Under the pieces are notes generated by a model. The model did no database searches, was not told the DNA's origin, and saw only the letters and a list, made by a program, of their open reading frames with translations. From the NCBI GenBank assembly GCA_964629345.1, contig CAZVSG010000015.1:1-33230 (forward strand): a DNA stretch of 33,230 nt, read 5' to 3'. The translations under genes were made by a program, and so were the position numbers. This stretch comes from UBA6115 sp964629345. GTDB lineage: Bacteria; Bacillota; Clostridia; Christensenellales; Aristaeellaceae. Positions within the stretch are counted from its first letter, which is position 1. Every line of letters starts with the position of its first letter. Positions 31,338 through 33,230 of the stretch are shown piece by piece.

Positions 31338-32252
31338 ATGCAGAAGATCATCCAGGTCGAGGGGCTGAAAAAGTCATATGGCAGTGTCGAGGCCGTGAAG
31401 GGCGTTGATTTCTACGTGGAGAAAGGCAAGCTCTTCGCGCTGCTGGGGCCTAACGGGGCCGGGAAATCCACGATCATCGACATCCTTTGCACCTTCCTCA
31501 AACCGGACGCGGGGCGCGTGAGCGTTGACTCCCTGACCCTGGGGAAGGACGACGCCGGGATCCGCGGGAAGATCGGCGCGGTTTTCCAGGACGGGCTGCT
31601 GGATCCTCTGCTCACGGTCGAGGAGAACCTGAGGGCCCGCGGCGGGCTGTACGGCCTCAGCGGCGCGAAACTGAGGGATGCGGTGGAATCTTCCGCCGCC
31701 GCCGTGGGCGTCACAGGCATCCTCAAGCGCCCCTACGGCAAGCTCTCCGGCGGGCAGAGGCGGCGATGCGACATCACCCGCGCGCTCATCCACCGGCCGG
31801 ACATCCTGTTCCTTGACGAGCCCACGACCGGACTGGATCCCCAGACCCGCAGAAGCGTCTGGGACACGGTGCTGGAGCTTCAGCGCACCAACGGCATGAC
31901 GCTGTTCCTCACGACCCATTACATGGAGGAGGCGGCCGGCGCAGACTTTGTCATCATCATCGATGAGGGGAAGATCGCGGCGAAGGGGACCCCTTCCGAG
32001 CTTGAGGAGGAATATACCGCCGACAAGCTCACCCTGGTCTGCAGGGACGTGGCGAGGGTCAAAGGGCTGCTTGAGGAGAAGGGCCTTCCCTGCCAGCAGG
32101 TCGCCGAGACCCTCACACTCAGCGTCGCTTCATCCCTGGAGGCCCTGCCCCTCATCCAGCTGAGCAGGGAGCACCTTTCCGGCTTTGAAGTGACAAAGGG
32201 GACCATGAACGACGTTTTTCTTGCGATCACGGGAAAGGAGATTCGGGAATGA
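31338..32252 (+). CDS. ABC-2 exporter ATP-binding protein (DrrA/NatA type)
   Basis: The product is 304 residues; TCCGGAGGAAATAAG gives an ideal ribosome site. Motifs: Walker A GPNGAGKS at 37-44, Q-loop Gln84, signature LSGGQ at 136-140, Walker B ILFLDE at 156-161 followed by PTTGLDP, and H-loop His194. The C-terminal 80 residues (DKLTLVCRDVARVKGLLEEK and on) are the regulatory extension typical of DrrA-like drug or lipid exporters. The stop overlaps the permease start as ATGA. The operon has its own promoter and is separated from the heliorhodopsin gene by a terminator. Confidence 0.93.
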   Translation: MQKIIQVEGLKKSYGSVEAVKGVDFYVEKGKLFALLGPNGAGKSTIIDILCTFLKPDAGRVSVDSLTLGKDDAGIRGKIGAVFQDGLLDPLLTVEENLRARGGLYGLSGAKLRDAVESSAAAVGVTGILKRPYGKLSGGQRRRCDITRALIHRPDILFLDEPTTGLDPQTRRSVWDTVLELQRTNGMTLFLTTHYMEEAAGADFVIIIDEGKIAAKGTPSELEEEYTADKLTLVCRDVARVKGLLEEKGLPCQQVAETLTLSVASSLEALPLIQLSREHLSGFEVTKGTMNDVFLAITGKEIRE

Positions 32253-33109
32253 ACGCCTTGCTGACCCGGAACCTGCGGGTTTTTTTCAGGGACAAAGCCT
32301 CGGTCTTCTTTTCACTGCTGTCCGTCATTATCATCATCCTGATGTACGCGCTGTTCCTGGGCGACGCCTGGTCCAGCGGGAGCATGTTCAAGGACAGGGA
32401 AGGCGTGCGGACCATGATGGACCACTGGATCATGTCGGGCCTGCTGGCCGTCGTGTCCGTCACCTCCACCATGGGCGCCTACGGGATCATGGTCGACGAC
32501 AAGGTGCGCAAGATCAGCAAGGATCTGTATTCCTCGCCCATCACCCGCGCCGGCCTGACGGGGGGCTACATCCTGGCCGCCTTTATCATCGGCCTGATCA
32601 TGAGCCTTGTCACCGCGGCATTCGCCGTTGTGTACATCGTTGTGCGCGGCGGCGCGTTCCCGGCGCTGGTGACGCTGCTCAAAACGGGCGGGCTCATCAT
32701 CATCAATTCCCTGTCCAACACCGCCATCGTGCTGTTCCTGGTTTCATTCGTCAACAGCTCCAACGCCTTCGGCACCGCCAGCACGCTCATGGGCACGCTC
32801 ATCGGCTTTCTGACCGGCATCTACATGCCCATCGGCGTCCTGCCCCCGGCCGTGCAGGCGCTCATCAAGTTCGTCCCGACCTCCCATGCCGCGGCGCTGT
32901 TCCGGCAAGTCCTGATGGAGCAGCCGATCCGGACCGTCTTTGCCGGCGCGCCAAAGGAGATGGTCGAGGAGTTCAGCAGGACCATGGGCGTCACGCTCAC
33001 GGCGGGGAGCCAACCGATCACGCCGCTTCAGCACCTCCTGGTCCTGGCGGCCTCCGCCGTGCTGTTTTCCCTCCTCTCCCTCTGGTCGCTGTCCAGAAAA
33101 AGGAACTGA
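32249..33109 (+). CDS. ABC-2 type exporter permease (DrrB type)
   Basis: The product is 286 residues with six predicted helices: first about 18-38 (ASVFFSLLSVIIIILMYALF), then five after residue 60. The loop GIMVDDKVRKISKDLYSSPI and the conserved ABC-2 region GTLIGFLTGIYMPIGVLPPA are typical of DrrB/NodJ-like permeases. It pairs with the ATPase upstream, to which it is translationally coupled (ATGA). A homodimer of this permease with two ATPases is the expected transporter. The cargo is unknown. Confidence 0.9.
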   Translation: MNALLTRNLRVFFRDKASVFFSLLSVIIIILMYALFLGDAWSSGSMFKDREGVRTMMDHWIMSGLLAVVSVTSTMGAYGIMVDDKVRKISKDLYSSPITRAGLTGGYILAAFIIGLIMSLVTAAFAVVYIVVRGGAFPALVTLLKTGGLIIINSLSNTAIVLFLVSFVNSSNAFGTASTLMGTLIGFLTGIYMPIGVLPPAVQALIKFVPTSHAAALFRQVLMEQPIRTVFAGAPKEMVEEFSRTMGVTLTAGSQPITPLQHLLVLAASAVLFSLLSLWSLSRKRN

Positions 33110-33132
33110 TCCGCGGGTCCCCCTCCTTTCCG

Positions 33133-33167
33133 GGCCTCCCTGATGACAAAAGGGAGGCCTGAGTTTT
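33133..33167 (+). terminator. Terminator of the second ABC operon
   Basis: GGCCTCCC (33133-33140), an 11-base loop, GGGAGGCC (33152-33159), then TGAGTTTT. It closes the operon; the remaining 60 bases show no feature. Confidence 0.7.
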
Positions 33168-33230
33168 CAAGGCCTGCGCTCACCCCCCAAAAAACGGGTA
33201 TTCTCTATCAGGATGCGGTGCGATCCCCGC

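Noticed and set aside
1..33230. tRNA or rRNA genes
   Set aside because: Intergenic regions were scanned for a T-loop GTTCNANNC and for rRNA-like stretches. None was convincing.

Overview
The window reads as a scaffolded draft of a GC-rich, Gram-positive-type bacterium, most likely an uncultured Clostridia-like member of the Bacillota. The reasons are strong AGGAGG-type ribosome binding sites, TTGACA/TATAAT-type promoters, tight operons with ATGA, GTGA and TGATG overlaps, and families common in Clostridia (PucR/CdaR-type regulator, DUF6273, DUF2156, SPFH plus a small ribbon-helix-helix protein). Placement is inference; no rRNA or tRNA gene was found. Two runs of N (2523-2532 and 21952-22094) interrupt genes and break their frames.

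Layout. 0.1-2 kb: a secreted phosphodiester glycosidase followed by a divergent Lgt-like membrane protein. 2-6 kb: a gap-split DUF6273 secreted protein (minus), then an alpha/alpha-toroid (prenyltransferase-fold) protein, an HD phosphohydrolase and a GNAT acetyltransferase. 6-11 kb: a degenerate small-ORF repeat, an ArsB/SLC13-type permease, an FAD/NAD oxidoreductase whose only plausible start codon is ACG, and a PiT phosphate transporter with its DUF47 partner. 11-18 kb (minus): an AraC/GyrI regulator, a substrate-binding protein with its lobes in reversed order, a PAS-GGDEF diguanylate cyclase, and an ABC-2 exporter operon (one ATPase, two permeases). 18-21 kb (minus): an SPFH protein with a ribbon-helix-helix partner behind a promoter carrying three TGATAT boxes, and a translationally coupled DUF2156/GNAT pair. 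A second, inverted copy of the degenerate repeat lies at 21.1-21.3 kb. 21.4-25.2 kb (plus): alr, a membrane protein, rsmD, coaD and a coiled-coil protein, ending in a run of six hairpins. 25.5-28.8 kb: a PucR-type regulator with an S41 protease (minus) and a divergent EamA transporter.

The most notable region is 28.8-31.2 kb. It holds a heliorhodopsin gene (Schiff-base Lys246, Glu113 as probable counterion) whose promoter has been separated from its ribosome binding site by a complete IS256-family element flanked by a 9-bp target duplication. A second ABC-2 exporter (ATPase plus permease) follows behind its own promoter.

Functionally the window mixes housekeeping (cell-wall D-alanine, CoA, rRNA methylation, phosphate uptake), membrane and envelope functions (two exporters, SPFH, S41 protease) and signalling (c-di-GMP, light sensing). 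No CRISPR array, prophage or known riboswitch was seen.
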